Assembly: GCA_963709995.1 (NCBI GenBank)
Contig: CAVPYN010000010.1
Coordinates: 62,001-126,000 of the forward strand
Direction: 5' to 3'
Source of the DNA: JAUIIK01 sp963709995
GTDB taxonomy: Bacteria; Chloroflexota; Chloroflexia; Thermomicrobiales; CFX8
Length of the DNA stretch: 64,000 bases
Position 1 is the stretch's first letter, and each line of letters starts with the position of its first letter. The notes beneath the pieces were generated by a model. The model saw nothing but the letters and a program-made list of their open reading frames with translations, was not told where the DNA came from and made no database searches. Below, piece after piece: positions 26,745 through 36,932 of the stretch. Position numbers and translations under genes: made by a program.

Positions 26745-27656
26745 ATGGCGCGATTTCACGGAGTGTGGCCCGCTATGCCGAGCCCGCTCACAGCCGATTT
26801 TGAAGTCGATGTTGAAGGCACCCACAACGTCGTCAACTGGTTGATCGAAAATGGTGTGCATGGCATTTCGGCGCTCGGTTCAACCGGCGAATGTGCAGGA
26901 CTAAGCAAGAAGCAACGGCGCGAACTCCTGCAGGCGACCATCGATGCCGCTGCTGGTCGTGTCCCGGTCATGGGCGGCGCGAACGGAACCCATTATGCCG
27001 ACGTCATCGCGGATCTCGAAATGTGCGCCGAAGTCGGAGCCGTTGGCGCGCTAACCCCGCCACCTTTCTACTATCCGCTGGAGACACGAGGGGTTATCGA
27101 CTGGTTTGCGTCGCTTGCCGACGACAGTCCGACACCGCTATTCCTCTATCACATCCCGAGGATGACAAAGGTCGCGATAGCCGTTGACGCAGTTGAAGAA
27201 CTCGCGCGGCATCCAAACATCGTTGGCTTGAAGGATAGTGACGGGCAGCTTCCGTACTTCGCCGAAGTGGCGAGAATTGGTGGCGAGGTCGACGATTTCA
27301 GCGCATTCACCGGCAGCGACGCGATGCTCTACCCGGCGCTGTGCGTCGGAGGGACCGGCATTATCGGCGCGAACGTCAACGTCATGCCCGACGTTGAACG
27401 CGCGATCTATGACGCCTACACGTCTGGCGATCACGAAGACGCGAATCGCCTGCAACGCGACGTGATTCGCTGCGGCCCGATATCCAGAGTCGGCAACTTC
27501 CCGGCCGGAATAAAGGGATCTCTCGCGGCACGCGGGCTATGCGGCCCGACAATGACCCGCCCGATCCCGAGCCTGTCTCAGAACGAGGTTATTGACCTCG
27601 CCGGGGCCATGCAGGCTGCCGGAATCATGGCACGGGAAGCTATCCCAGCGGACTAA
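26745..27656 (+). CDS. Dihydrodipicolinate synthase / N-acetylneuraminate lyase family aldolase
   Basis: A 303-residue TIM-barrel class I aldolase: ALGSTGECAGLSKKQRRELL (G-S-T-G-E), VPVMGGANGTHYAD, LFLYHIPRMTKVAI with the active-site Tyr, and HPNIVGLKDSDGQL with the Schiff-base Lys. It resembles the broad DapA-like group acting on 2-keto acids; DapA itself would be expected in a lysine locus, which is not here. GGGA precedes the ATG. Followed by an intrinsic terminator. Confidence 0.88.
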   Translation: MARFHGVWPAMPSPLTADFEVDVEGTHNVVNWLIENGVHGISALGSTGECAGLSKKQRRELLQATIDAAAGRVPVMGGANGTHYADVIADLEMCAEVGAVGALTPPPFYYPLETRGVIDWFASLADDSPTPLFLYHIPRMTKVAIAVDAVEELARHPNIVGLKDSDGQLPYFAEVARIGGEVDDFSAFTGSDAMLYPALCVGGTGIIGANVNVMPDVERAIYDAYTSGDHEDANRLQRDVIRCGPISRVGNFPAGIKGSLAARGLCGPTMTRPIPSLSQNEVIDLAGAMQAAGIMAREAIPAD

Positions 27657-27673
27657 GCGATCGGTCGCCCCTA

Positions 27674-27708
27674 CCCCTCTCTCGATATGCACGGGAGAGG
27701 GGTGTTTT
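27674..27708 (+). terminator. Intrinsic terminator after the DapA-family gene
   Basis: Perfect 8-bp stem CCCCTCTC/GAGAGGGG (27674-27681 and 27695-27702), 13-nt loop, followed by TGTTTT. Confidence 0.85.
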
Positions 27709-27881
27709 GCGTTTATGTCGAGTACGACTTCTCGCTCTGATTGTCCGCAACCTGGGGAATCAACATTGGATCCATTGCTGGATAGGTACTGCACCAAAGC
27801 CACCGGCGTCCGGCAATCCATCTTCGAACCGGCGTTATGTTTCTCGCGCTCGCTCGTTGGTGTTTGTAGAAGGGGGATGTC

Positions 27882-28427
27882 GTGGCAACCGACGAGCCGG
27901 TAGACCGGGCATAGCAGGGCGACTACCACGCCCTCGGAGAACTCTGTCATCGCGAGTGGAAGAGGGTCTACGCCATCGCGTCTTGCTCCATCGGCAATGT
28001 CCAGGACGCACAGGATCTTACCCAGGAGGTCTTCCTTCGCGACCTTCGCTCACTTCCACCATATCGCGACACCGGCAGGCCATTCAGCGCCTATCTCGGC
28101 ACGATCGCCCGCAATCTGATTCGAGATCGCTGGCGCAAGCATCGGCCGCACATGGTCGATCTCGATCGAGCGTTAACGATTCCGAGCGATTGCGACACTC
28201 CTGAGGACCACGCACTTCACGCGGTGGATCGTGACGAGTTGCATCGCCACATCCGAGCGCTCTCCGACGACCACCAGACGGTAATCCAGCTTCGCATCAA
28301 CGAGGGCCGAACAGCAACAGAAGCCGGTCAAATTATGGGACGCAGCCCGGAGGCGATTCGCCAGCTCCAGTACCGTGCCCTGATCGCGCTTCGCGACCAG
28401 ATTCAACAGAGCAGGATCCGACGATGA
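27882..28427 (+). pseudogene. ECF-type sigma factor with an in-frame amber codon
   Basis: GTG 27882 lies 5 nt after AGGGGG. The frame reads a few residues, meets TAG at 27912-27914, then continues as QGDYHALGELCHREWKRVY, QDLTQEVFLRDLRSLP (region 2), YLGTIARNLIRDRWRKH, and region 4 (SDDHQTVIQLRINEGRTATE, GRSPEAIRQLQYRALIALR). Family members usually have Gln or a similar residue where the TAG stands, so CAG to TAG is a likely change. No good alternative start follows until 28152, inside the gene. The stop overlaps the next ATG (ATGA), typical of a sigma/anti-sigma pair. Confidence 0.75.
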
Positions 28428-31400
28428 GCCGTCAGTCATTCCACGACGATCGATCCATCGAAGCACGCCTGGATGTGTTGATCGACGACCTTCACGCCGG
28501 GAGAGAAGTGCCATCCGGCGGCGATGCGACGCTCCGCTCTCTGAGCGTTCTTGCCAGGATTATCCGGGACGACGAAGCGATTGAATGGCCGGACGCCGGA
28601 TTCCCGTCACGACTGGCGCGGGACCTTTACGCCGAGCTCAAGCCCAACCAAACAGCTCAGTCCACAACCGTTTCGTCGTTCGACGGCGCTCCAGAAGGGC
28701 ACGAAGAAACAGCAAGCTCGACCGCGATGGTGCAATCGACGATCCCGGCCCTGCCCACGGAAGAATTGACTGGGGACACGGGGGATCGATTCGATCTGCG
28801 GCGATTCGCCCAGATTGCCGCGGCCATTGCCGGATTTGCCATTGTGACGGTCGTTCTGGTGGCCGTCTTCCGCGGCTTCGATGACGACGCGCCCGCCGTT
28901 GGCATGGGTGAACAACGCCCCGCCCAACTCGCCGTGACGATGCTCTCTGGCCAGCCAGGGAGCGACGCCGACATCTATCTGGTCACGCTTGACGATTCGG
29001 AACCGGTCAACCTGTCCGACCATCTAGCCAACGACACGACGCCCGTCTGGTCCCCGGATGGCGACAGGATTGCGTTCATCAGCGATCGCGGCGGCTCGCA
29101 GGACCTGTACCTGATGGATGCGGACGGGGAAACGCACGGCGGATCGACCTGCCGCCCTTCGAAGCGATCGCTGTGATACGCAACGTCTCCTGGTCACCCA
29201 ACGGCGCGACGATCGCCCTGATGCGCTTCCCGCTCGACCAGGAATCTGCTCTAGGCGATCTGATCGTTGCTGATGCAGCTGGCGCTGGATTGCGGGTTAT
29301 CTCACTGGATCCGGGCGCGGGTGAGCTAGCGTTCAACCAGACGCCGGTGTAGTCTCCAGACGGCCAGTGGCTGCTCCATGAGATCCTGGCGGAAGATGGC
29401 TCCCCGCGCCTGGCGATCGCGAAGATCGGTGATTATCGCTCGCTACCACTGGCATTCGATACAACCGGCGGCGGTGTGAGCTGGTCGATTGATGGTGAGA
29501 TCGCAATTCCGGTCGATGGCGGCATCTGGATTGCCCGCTTCGACGACAATGCGGTGGCCCCTGAATTGATCCAGCAGATTGCGATATCCGAATCCGACTC
29601 GGTTCATGACGTTGCCTGGTCTCCCGACGGGTCACAGCTCTCGCTCACCGCGGGCTCGATCGGTGGCTCGTCCATTTGGATTGTCAATCGTGACGGAACG
29701 GGCCTCCGCGAAATCGAAGGATCGACCACCGGGATCTTCCCTGCCTGGTCGGCAGACGGCAGCAAACTTGCCTATCTGCGCGCAGGCATGGTCTTCTCCG
29801 CCGATTCGAGTGGATACACCCTGACGATCTATGACACGGAGACATCGTCGGTTGTCTCCGAGTTCGACACCGGCATCAGCGGCCCCATGCTCGGTCCATT
29901 CAGCTGGAGGCCCGGGGCCACTTCGTCGAGCGAGCCGGCCGACATCGAGGCGGAACCCACCGAACCGGCGGCCCGAAAAACTACGCCGTCCACCGATCGC
30001 CAGTTGACGCTTGTTCCGCTGGCGGCACAACTCCATGCGGCTGCGGGCATGATCGACGGCTATCTAGGAGCTATTACTGGCAATTTAGCGATGCCGACCA
30101 AACCTACGCGTCGATTGAAGCTCCGCAGCTGTTGATTTCGGGTGAGCTGGCGCCCGTCGACCCCACCGAGCAAATCGCACTCATCCTGTGCGAAGATGAG
30201 TACAGGCGTCCTCCGGACGACGTGACAATATCGATCCATGCCTTGGAAGATAATCTCACCGGTCCGGTCGCTCCATCGGGGCAGACCATCGGTGAAGAAG
30301 CAGTCATGATTCAGAGCGAACCGATTCGCGCCTACTCCCCCGATGATCCATCCGCCCCTGTATTCACGCTCGCCCTCCCGCCCGGCCAGTACGCGATTTT
30401 GGTCGTGGGCGACTGGCCTCGACACCCGATCCTCGCGGGCGAGAGCTTCGTCACCTGGATTTTCACCGTTGAGATTGCAACGGGTCAGGTCGCGCCCTCA
30501 CCCGCTCTCCGCCTCAATCCCGGAACCGCGACCTGCGATGACTCGGTAGCGATGGCCGCCAGCGGCTTCCCACCGGATGAACGGCTCGAAATCAAGGTTC
30601 GGGAGATCGAATCGAAGGCATACCGGGAAGTTGGGATTCATCCAGTCTCCAGCGGGGACGGCAGCTTCACAGCGGAACTTCCCATGGATCTGATCTACCC
30701 AGCTTGCCAGCAACCAGAGGCGCTGATCACGGACGTTGTGCTCGAAGTACTCGTTTCGACGAGCACCGGCGCTGGAGAAACTGCATCCGCAAGCGCTGAA
30801 TTGCGCGTACAGGTCGGGACCCGGAAGACATCGGCGAGATCGAAGACGACCCACGGGTCCAGCATGCCATCCAGATCGTGCGCGATTTCCTCGATCAAGA
30901 GGACGCTACCTTCGATACAGCGTCCATCGAAGAGGTCGAAGGCTTTACCTACGTGCAGCTCGGCCGTCAAGTGCCCGGCGATGATGGGAGCAATCGGTTC
31001 ACCGATTCATTCGTCGTCGAGGTCGATGGCCAGTCGGTATTTTTCGCCACGCTCCACGGCAACGCAGCGATTGCGCAACCGTCCGGCCCGAACGGTATTG
31101 ATGAAGCACGAGCAACCTCCGAGGCGTTCTTTGCCGTACATGACCGCTTCTCGGGCCAGCTTGCGGTTATCGACGAAAGCTCGAATGTGTACATCAGCAT
31201 CGATGAGCAGCGCTATGACCGCGTCTGGCAATTTCAGGTCGACGGTGTCTGGCTGCCGACGACCGTTAAGGTGAGCGTCAGTCTGGAAACGGGACTGGTT
31301 GTCGGCTACATGCTGCGAGACTTCCCGTACGATGGTCCGTTAACCCCAATGATCAGCGAACGCGAAGCTCTGCGGGTTGCCAACGAGATCATCCGTGAAG

Positions 31401-31615
31401 ATCCGGGGTTTGCCGGATCGACGATCGTTGAGACACGTCTTGAAGTGCTGTACTCCGGCGGGGATGACACCATCGTTGGACAGATCGCGGGCGATCCAAT
31501 AATGGACTGGCGCCTGGCCTGGGTCTTCACGTTGGAGAACCGGCCCGCTCCCGACACGGATCATTTCATGCTTGTTGACGCTCTGACCGGCTTCAAGCTG
31601 GAGGCAGGCGGATAA
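28424..31615 (+). pseudogene. Membrane-anchored TolB-like propeller protein (putative anti-sigma), broken by three frameshifts and one amber
   Basis: Begins ATGA-coupled to the sigma gene. The N-terminal cytoplasmic part (about 125 aa) is followed by one helix (IAAAIAGFAIVTVVLVAVF) and a PD40/TolB-like propeller (TTPVWSPDGDRIAFISDRGG, SWSPNGATIALMRF, VAWSPDGSQLSL, FPAWSADGSKLAYLR). Lesions: -1 near 29130; TAG 29350-29352 where PV-W-SPDG is expected (TGG to TAG); -1 near 30065; -1 near 30815. After the propeller comes an all-beta region, then a C-terminal part like PepSY/YcdB proteins (ISEREALRVANEIIRED, DWRLAWVFTLENRP, HFMLVDALTGFKLEAG). Restored as one gene it has about 1060 codons; two separate genes joined near 30.1 kb is also possible. 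Confidence 0.6.
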
Positions 31616-31674
31616 ACGGCGCGCAAGGAAAAGAGACCTTCAATTGCGAGTATCCTCCCGCGCGCAGTGCGTGT

Positions 31675-32076
31675 CTACTCTTCGTCCTCAACCTGAGGAA
31701 GTGCGTAACGCTCGATCAGCCCGCCCATCTCACGGTGAAACTGGGAGTTTGCAACGACGCGGGTAACGTTTGCGTCCTTTGCGCGCCGGAACAATTCAAC
31801 CTCCCGATGTGGGCCAAAGGCAAGCACGCGAATCCCTGATTCGATAGCATCCTCAATCAGCTCCCAGGCATCTTCGTCCTCACCGGGCACGGTCATATCC
31901 AGAACCAGGAGATCGGGTTCGTACACTGCCATCGTCTGGTTGAGCTCCCCAAGTTCACGGATTACGATCGTCTCGAATTCGAGCTTCCGCGAAGCGTTTC
32001 TCACCGTGATTCCGAAGAAGATATCGCTGATAAGGGCGATGACTGTGCCGCGCTCCTTGCGCGTTGTCGAGCTCAT
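31675..32076 (-). CDS. Receiver-like (CheY-fold) protein
   Basis: A 133-residue single-domain protein. VIALISDIFFGITVRNASR at the start, EPDLLVLDMTVPGED in the middle with the candidate phosphorylatable Asp (LVLDM), IRVLAFGPHREVELFRRAKDAN, and no output domain. The first acidic pair typical of receivers (DD/ED after beta-1) is reduced to a single D, and the Lys near the end is not obvious, so it may be an atypical or non-phosphorylated receiver. No histidine kinase is in the window. Confidence 0.6.
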   Translation of the reverse strand: MSSTTRKERGTVIALISDIFFGITVRNASRKLEFETIVIRELGELNQTMAVYEPDLLVLDMTVPGEDEDAWELIEDAIESGIRVLAFGPHREVELFRRAKDANVTRVVANSQFHREMGGLIERYALPQVEDEE

Positions 32077-32085
32077 TGGAGTGGG

Positions 32086-32106
32086 GAACAGCGAACAGGG
32101 AACAGG
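32086..32106. repeat. Three tandem 7-bp units (GAACAGG)
   Basis: GAACAGC, GAACAGG, GAACAGG in direct succession in the gap between the receiver-like gene and the UroD-family gene. Too short to assign meaning; possibly variable by slippage. Confidence 0.6.
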
Positions 32107-32214
32107 GGGCAGGAAAGGCCCTGCATTCCTCGTTCGCTTACCTGGTCATGCCGCCAGTGAAATGTGGTCACAACGCCGCCTCTCATCCTGATCCCCTCTC
32201 CCCGACCTCTGAGC

Positions 32215-33180
32215 CTACTCGGGCAATTCGAGCGAATCGACGATCTCACGCGCGGCGTGCAGCCACTCTTCCGGGGTATCGTCGGGAACAGAGCAACCGT
32301 TTGCCAGGATGAACCTGCGCCCGTTCGTTTGCTGGATCGCGTCTTCAGCCTCGCGCCGGATATCCTCAACCGGACCATTCGACAGCGCGCCGAATTCATG
32401 CCAGCCGCCCATCAGGCACTTGCTTGTGCGGGAGCGCGCCTCTTTCAGGCCGGGGCCTGCCAGCCGGTCGGACCAGGAGAGCACCTGCACCGGGTAATCC
32501 AGCACCTCATCGAAATGCAGATCTTGGTCGCCGTGAACGTGGAGGATGTTAAGCCAACTGTCGCGTGCCCCCTGAAGGGCGACGAGATCGTACGGCCGGC
32601 CAACCTCACGGTAGAGTTCCCGAGTCATGATCTGATCGGTGCAGCCCTGAAGGGCGAAGAACACGCCATCGGCGCCACTATCCATACAGTCCTGGATATG
32701 GGCTCTCAAATTCTCAGCGATCGTCGCCAGCGCCTCGTGAACGACTGCGGGTGACTGCTCGTAGAACTCGAAGAAGCGCTCGCGAGTCTCCGCAAAGTAC
32801 AACGCCTCGCAAAGTGGCGAAAAGACAGTCATGATGATCGGCGTCTCGTAACCTACCGCGTCCCGCAGGGACTGGATCGCAACCGCGCGCTGGTTGAAGA
32901 AACGCGAGCGGTCGGTGTCGATTGGTTCGATCAGCCTCCAATCATCGAGCGTGTGGATTGATCGCCGGGGAAAGGGATATGGCAGGTCTGGCATGATCTT
33001 GATGATGTCGAGATCGAAGGTTGTTTCGAAGAAATCGAAGGTGGCTTCAGCCATCCGCCGGCCGGAGCCGCCCGGCCGAAAATGATGCCAGAAACAAACT
33101 GGGATGCGATCCACTTCCTCTCCGTGAACAGCTGCCATGACCCGTTCGGTCTTGGTCATCTCACCATAACTTGACGCCAT
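32215..33180 (-). CDS. Uroporphyrinogen decarboxylase family protein
   Basis: A 321-residue URO-D fold protein. N-terminal MTKTERVMAAVHGEEVDRIPVCFWHHF, then DLPYPFPRR, MTVFSPLCEALYFAETRERF, HIQDCMDSGADGVFFALQG, LHVHGDQD and LAGPGLKEARSRTSKCLMGG. Haem-type HemE enzymes have different surrounding residues and a different neighbourhood, so this is more likely one of the URO-D-like methyltransferase or demethylase proteins. GGGAGGAA precedes ATG 33180. Confidence 0.82.
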   Translation of the reverse strand: MASSYGEMTKTERVMAAVHGEEVDRIPVCFWHHFRPGGSGRRMAEATFDFFETTFDLDIIKIMPDLPYPFPRRSIHTLDDWRLIEPIDTDRSRFFNQRAVAIQSLRDAVGYETPIIMTVFSPLCEALYFAETRERFFEFYEQSPAVVHEALATIAENLRAHIQDCMDSGADGVFFALQGCTDQIMTRELYREVGRPYDLVALQGARDSWLNILHVHGDQDLHFDEVLDYPVQVLSWSDRLAGPGLKEARSRTSKCLMGGWHEFGALSNGPVEDIRREAEDAIQQTNGRRFILANGCSVPDDTPEEWLHAAREIVDSLELPE

Positions 33181-33532
33181 ACCGGTTCCTCCCTGGGTGC
33201 GTGGCGGGGAATCTCAGTTTCATACCGAATACGATAGCATGACGACATTTTGTAGCAGTCATCACCCGGTGCGTAACCACTTTCCGGCGCCGTGATTCTC
33301 AGTCCAGAAGCCGGTTCCCCCGACCGGTTTCACGAGAAACCACCCCCCTTCCGTTACGGTTGTGGCCACAGCCGAGGGCATGCACACCCTATTCCTTCCC
33401 GAGAGGCCCGCTTTCCCCGAAGCGGGCCTCACCTCGTCACTCACATTTGCGCTCCCACGCACATTGGGACGAGCGCTACGGTGAATCCAGCCTGCGAGGA
33501 AATGCCAACCTGTGCGAACCTGTTGTAGAAGC
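33181..33532. other. 350-nt divergent intergenic region with several hairpins
   Basis: Separates the UroD-family gene (minus) from the MBL-fold gene (plus). It contains a perfect 10-bp inverted repeat AGGCCCGCTT/AAGCGGGCCT (33414-33423 and 33430-33439), a perfect GGTTTC/GAAACC hairpin around 33327-33342, and CCGG-type arms just before it. No coding frame is convincing. The hairpins could be part of a 5' leader in either direction or a bidirectional terminator. I could not fit a known riboswitch or T-box. Confidence 0.4.
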
Positions 33533-34255
33533 ATGGACGATCGGGTCGCGACGGGGGCAAGCGTGCAAACAGCAAGTCGACTTACAATCCGGAGATTCGT
33601 CGGCGGCCCGATGCTCACAGCCTGCTACCTGATCACCGATCCGAATCGCGAAAGTATCCTGATCGACGCGCCTCGCGATGCCTGGCACGCCGCGATAGGT
33701 GCGGCCGAAAAGGCCGGCGCACCGGTTTCGCTGCTGATCGCAACCCACGGACATTGGGACCACATCACCCAGGCCAGAGAACTCCAACTGCAAGGTGTAC
33801 CAGTCGCAGGACATGCAGCTGACAACACTCTGTTCGCCGACCCGATGGGACAGCGCGACGCGCTTCCCTTTGTGATCGAACCGATCGTCCTCGACCGGGA
33901 GTTCGCCGACGGGGAACGGATTCCGATTGGCCTCTCCGAAATCGCTGTCCTCCACACGCCTGGACACACGCCGGGCTCGACTAGCCTCTGGCTCCCAGGT
34001 CAGGATGTGCTTTTCACCGGCGACACGGTGCTGAAGGGTGGAGCGGGGTATCTACGCCGGCCCGAGTGCGACGCCTGGGCGCTCGCGTCGAGCGTCCATA
34101 GAATCGCCATGTTGCCAGAGTCAACCGTTCTGTATCCCGGGCACGGCGCGCCGACGTCGATCGCTGAAGAAGAGTGGCTGAGCACAAGTGCGGACCGGGA
34201 GTCCCTGATTTCCGGCTGGAAGTCAGGCGCGGGCCGCTGGACACCACGCGCCTGA
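33533..34255 (+). CDS. Metallo-beta-lactamase-fold hydrolase
   Basis: A 240-residue MBL protein with the zinc motif THGHWDH, further ligands in LHTPGHTPGS, FTGDTVLKGGAG and YPGHG. Layout matches the glyoxalase II-like subgroup that hydrolyses thioesters or acts in persulfide metabolism. The frame is open from 33512; ATG 33533 is chosen as the likely start but ATG 33611 (immediately ahead of LTACYLITDP) is possible. Confidence 0.88.
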   Translation: MDDRVATGASVQTASRLTIRRFVGGPMLTACYLITDPNRESILIDAPRDAWHAAIGAAEKAGAPVSLLIATHGHWDHITQARELQLQGVPVAGHAADNTLFADPMGQRDALPFVIEPIVLDREFADGERIPIGLSEIAVLHTPGHTPGSTSLWLPGQDVLFTGDTVLKGGAGYLRRPECDAWALASSVHRIAMLPESTVLYPGHGAPTSIAEEEWLSTSADRESLISGWKSGAGRWTPRA

Positions 34256-34335
34256 TAGAAATTCCCGGATCAGGGCCGGCATAGCACCGTCCGGCCGCGG
34301 CATGCCAGCATCCCGCGACCGAGTCTGAGTCTTCG

Positions 34336-34815
34336 CTACGCGTTGATAGCCGCTTCGATGCTCGGCTGGTGCATCCCGATGTGGCCGATGATGACCATTT
34401 CAATCCAACTTCTGACAGAAAGAGGTTCGGGGCTAAACGCGGGAATCACCGCGGTTTGGTCCAGGGATTCATCATCCAGCTTCGCCATCGCGGCAGAAAC
34501 CTGGGCGGTCGATTGCTCTGCCAGGTCAATCGTCTCCTGCTTGTCCGGGTTTGGGTGTTCCGAGGCGTGGGCTGCGTTCATCGCGTTGATGTCATCCCAG
34601 CTCACCGCTGGAACGCTATCGGCAAGCATCAGGTCCACCATGCCCCAGGTTGTCCCAAAGCTTTGGGCAACGTGGTGTGCGACGGTGCCGACCGACCAGT
34701 TCTCTTCCCTGGTAGTCGCCGCCCATTGCTCGTCATCCAGTCCCTGAAGTAGCTCGATGAACGCCTGCGATGTGGTCTTCAACTCTTGTGACAGCTGAGC
34801 GCCATTCTTGCTCAC
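34336..34815 (-). CDS. DinB/mycothiol-dependent maleylpyruvate isomerase-like protein
   Basis: A 159-residue four-helix protein of the DinB superfamily: LLQGLDDEQWAATTREENWSVGTVAHHVAQSFGT provides the first metal His pair (AHHVA), and WIEMVIIGHIGMHQPSIEA the second (GHIGMH). GTG 34815 follows GAAAGGAA. These proteins often use a metal and a low-molecular-weight thiol; the actual reaction is not known here. Confidence 0.75.
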   Translation of the reverse strand: MSKNGAQLSQELKTTSQAFIELLQGLDDEQWAATTREENWSVGTVAHHVAQSFGTTWGMVDLMLADSVPAVSWDDINAMNAAHASEHPNPDKQETIDLAEQSTAQVSAAMAKLDDESLDQTAVIPAFSPEPLSVRSWIEMVIIGHIGMHQPSIEAAINA

Positions 34816-34860
34816 CAGTGGTTCCTTTCACCTATTCCTGGATCCATCGTTCTCGTCTGA

Positions 34861-35492
34861 CTATCCAATTATGCGTCGCAGCCCAGCGTATTGCAGCAAT
34901 GCGAACACGCCAACAACCCCGGCAGTAAACGCGATGGTCCAGACTCCCGTCCAGGTCAGATCAAGTAGTCTCAATCGCCAGCACAACCTGCCCACCGAAG
35001 ACGAGCGACATAAGAAGCGAGTAGTCATAGGATCGAACAAGATCTGGCCACAGCGGCTCGCCGAGATCTCTTGCCTGGGCAGCCAGAATCGCGACACCGG
35101 CGGCGAGTAACACTAGCGTCACCGGCGCGAGCAGCCACAGAGCCTTGTCGATGTCAGCAAGACTTAACAGCAAGAGACTGAGAACTCTCATGCCAACAAT
35201 CGCAAGGGCGAAGATCCAGAGGCGCCTGGGGCCGTACTCACGTCGAAGGGACCGGAGATGAAGATAGATCATGCCTAGCAAGAGAATGACGGTCGCGATC
35301 ACCAGACTAATGAAGCGGGTGGCTGACAAGAACAAACCACCTGATGTTCGGTCGGGAATGGATTCATTGACGACAGTAGACTCGAGCAGCGGGCACGCCC
35401 CGGCTCTGGCTATACGAGGAACGACTATGGACATACAATCCGACCCACACCAGGTGTGCAAAGAGAATGATTTCGATGACCAGTGCGAGCAT
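34861..35492 (-). pseudogene. Multi-helix membrane protein, two +1 frameshifts
   Basis: ATG 35492 starts MLALVIEIILFAHLVWVGLYVHSR, a clear first helix. One extra base near 35395-35400 moves the frame to NESIPDRTSGGLFLSATRFISLVIATVILLLG and three more helices (LWIFALAIVGMRVLSLLLL, LWLLAPVTLVLLAAGVAIL, SLLMSLVFGGQVVLAI). A second extra base near 34968 leads into LTWTGVWTIAFTAGVVGVFALL and the stop at 34861. Restored, it has about 209 residues and six helices. Not recognised; paired with the membrane gene upstream. Confidence 0.6.
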
Positions 35493-35573
35493 GGCAACTC
35501 CAGCAGCTTAAATCGAGGTGTCGTGGCAAGCTCTAGAGTACGAAAGTGCCGTTCATGAATTCGAAGCAGAGGA

Positions 35574-36011
35574 TTACCCGAGGAGCGCCTGGACCGCACG
35601 GATGAAGAAGGCGACATGGGCAAGCTGGGCGATCCCGAGGGCGAGCGCGGCCGGACGCACATTGATGCGCCCAACTGGATGAACGACGACTGGCGAAAGC
35701 ACGGCCCCGATCACCGCGACCTGTGCAAGTAGCGCGCCAACGATCAACCGTCCCGGCATCGCGGCGGCAAGTGCAAAGCCGAGGATCACCAGGGTAATCG
35801 CTATCGAGAAGAGGATCTCGATCAACAGCATCCAGAACTCGTTTTCCCCAAGGCGGGATTCAGTTGCTGGAATCTCCCGGACTTCGCCATTTGGGCGAAG
35901 AACGGTCGTCTGGTTTATCGGGGTCAGCGACGCAGCGAATGCCGAAGCCATCGAACGCAGCGAGATAAGCGTCAATCCCGCCGCAACGACTACAGCCATC
36001 CAGATCAGCAT
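35574..36011 (-). CDS. Small integral membrane protein
   Basis: A 145-residue protein with four hydrophobic segments (LIWMAVVVAAGLTLISL, EILFSIAITLVILGFALAAA, LIVGALLAQVAVIGAVLSPVVV, ALALGIAQLAHVAFFI) and one extracytoplasmic loop of about 40 residues after the first. Not recognised. Probably an operon with the downstream damaged membrane gene, 81 nt away. Confidence 0.65.
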   Translation of the reverse strand: MLIWMAVVVAAGLTLISLRSMASAFAASLTPINQTTVLRPNGEVREIPATESRLGENEFWMLLIEILFSIAITLVILGFALAAAMPGRLIVGALLAQVAVIGAVLSPVVVHPVGRINVRPAALALGIAQLAHVAFFIRAVQALLG

Positions 36012-36183
36012 CGAATCGGCCCGCCTTCATTCCGGGACCACGGCTACCCAGGCCGCACTGTCCCTCTCGTCCCTCACTTCTTCTAACGAATGAAGCAAAT
36101 GAAAGATTCGCAATTGGATCGGGATTCTGGTCCTATCCTGCCGGGTACAATCTGCTTTGCTTGGCCGCAGTCCTGAGGGGGGA

Positions 36184-36915
36184 ATGACTACGATGGCACT
36201 CGCGAACGAAATCGCTGGCTGGATCCGGGGCGAAATTGAGGGAGCAGGGCTCGAAGGCGCGGTGCTTGGGATGAGCGGGGGCATTGATTCAGCAGTCGTG
36301 TCAGGACTCTGTGCGTTGGCGGTCGGACCCGAAAACGTTCTGGGCATCGCCATGCCCGCCCACTCGTCGCCGGAAGACGTGGCACATGCCCGGCTTGCTG
36401 CCGGCGCCTGGGGGATTTCCTACCAGGAAGTGGATCTATCTCGAATCTATGACGCATTCCTGGAAATCCTGCCGGACGGTTCCCAGCTGGCAAATGCGAA
36501 CGTCAAGCCGCGCCTGCGCATGATCACGCTCTATCACTACGCGAACTCCCTCAACCGCATGGTCGTCGGCACCGGCAACCGGAGCGAGATAGAAGTCGGG
36601 TACTACACGAAACATGGCGATGGGGGGGTTGATCTTCTTCCTATCGGGAGCCTGCTCAAGACCCAGGTCCGCCAACTTGCCCGGGAGATGGGCGTTCCGC
36701 CGGAGATCATCGACCGTCCCCCGTCCGCCGGTCTCTGGAAGGGTCAGACCGACGAAACTGAACTAGGCATCACCTACGAACAGCTGGACACCGCGCTCGA
36801 CGCAATCGCGGCCGGGGAGACCGACGAAATCGAACCGAGAGTCCTCGAACGAGTCCTCAATCTCAACCGCGCGTCGGCCCACAAACGTCGCCTACCGCCA
36901 ATCTACACGCGCTAG
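36184..36915 (+). CDS. nadE: NH3-dependent NAD+ synthetase
   Basis: A 243-residue N-type ATP pyrophosphatase. VLGMSGGIDSAVVSGL is the P-loop (SGGxDS), followed by VVGTGNRSEIEVGYYTKHGDGG, DLLPIGSLLKTQVRQLAREMGVP and PSAGLWKGQTDETELGITYE, all typical of NadE. No glutaminase domain, so ammonia is the nitrogen source. The frame is open from 36157; ATG 36184 or 36193 follows GAGGGGGG. Confidence 0.93.
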   Translation: MTTMALANEIAGWIRGEIEGAGLEGAVLGMSGGIDSAVVSGLCALAVGPENVLGIAMPAHSSPEDVAHARLAAGAWGISYQEVDLSRIYDAFLEILPDGSQLANANVKPRLRMITLYHYANSLNRMVVGTGNRSEIEVGYYTKHGDGGVDLLPIGSLLKTQVRQLAREMGVPPEIIDRPPSAGLWKGQTDETELGITYEQLDTALDAIAAGETDEIEPRVLERVLNLNRASAHKRRLPPIYTR

Positions 36916-36932
36916 CGCCTACTCGCCTAATA

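Noticed and set aside
33300..33460. T-box-like string (AGGGGGGTGG) on the minus strand upstream of the UroD-family gene
   Set aside because: The T-box core continuing NACCGCG is absent and no specifier loop could be placed; the downstream gene is not a tRNA- or amino acid-related gene.
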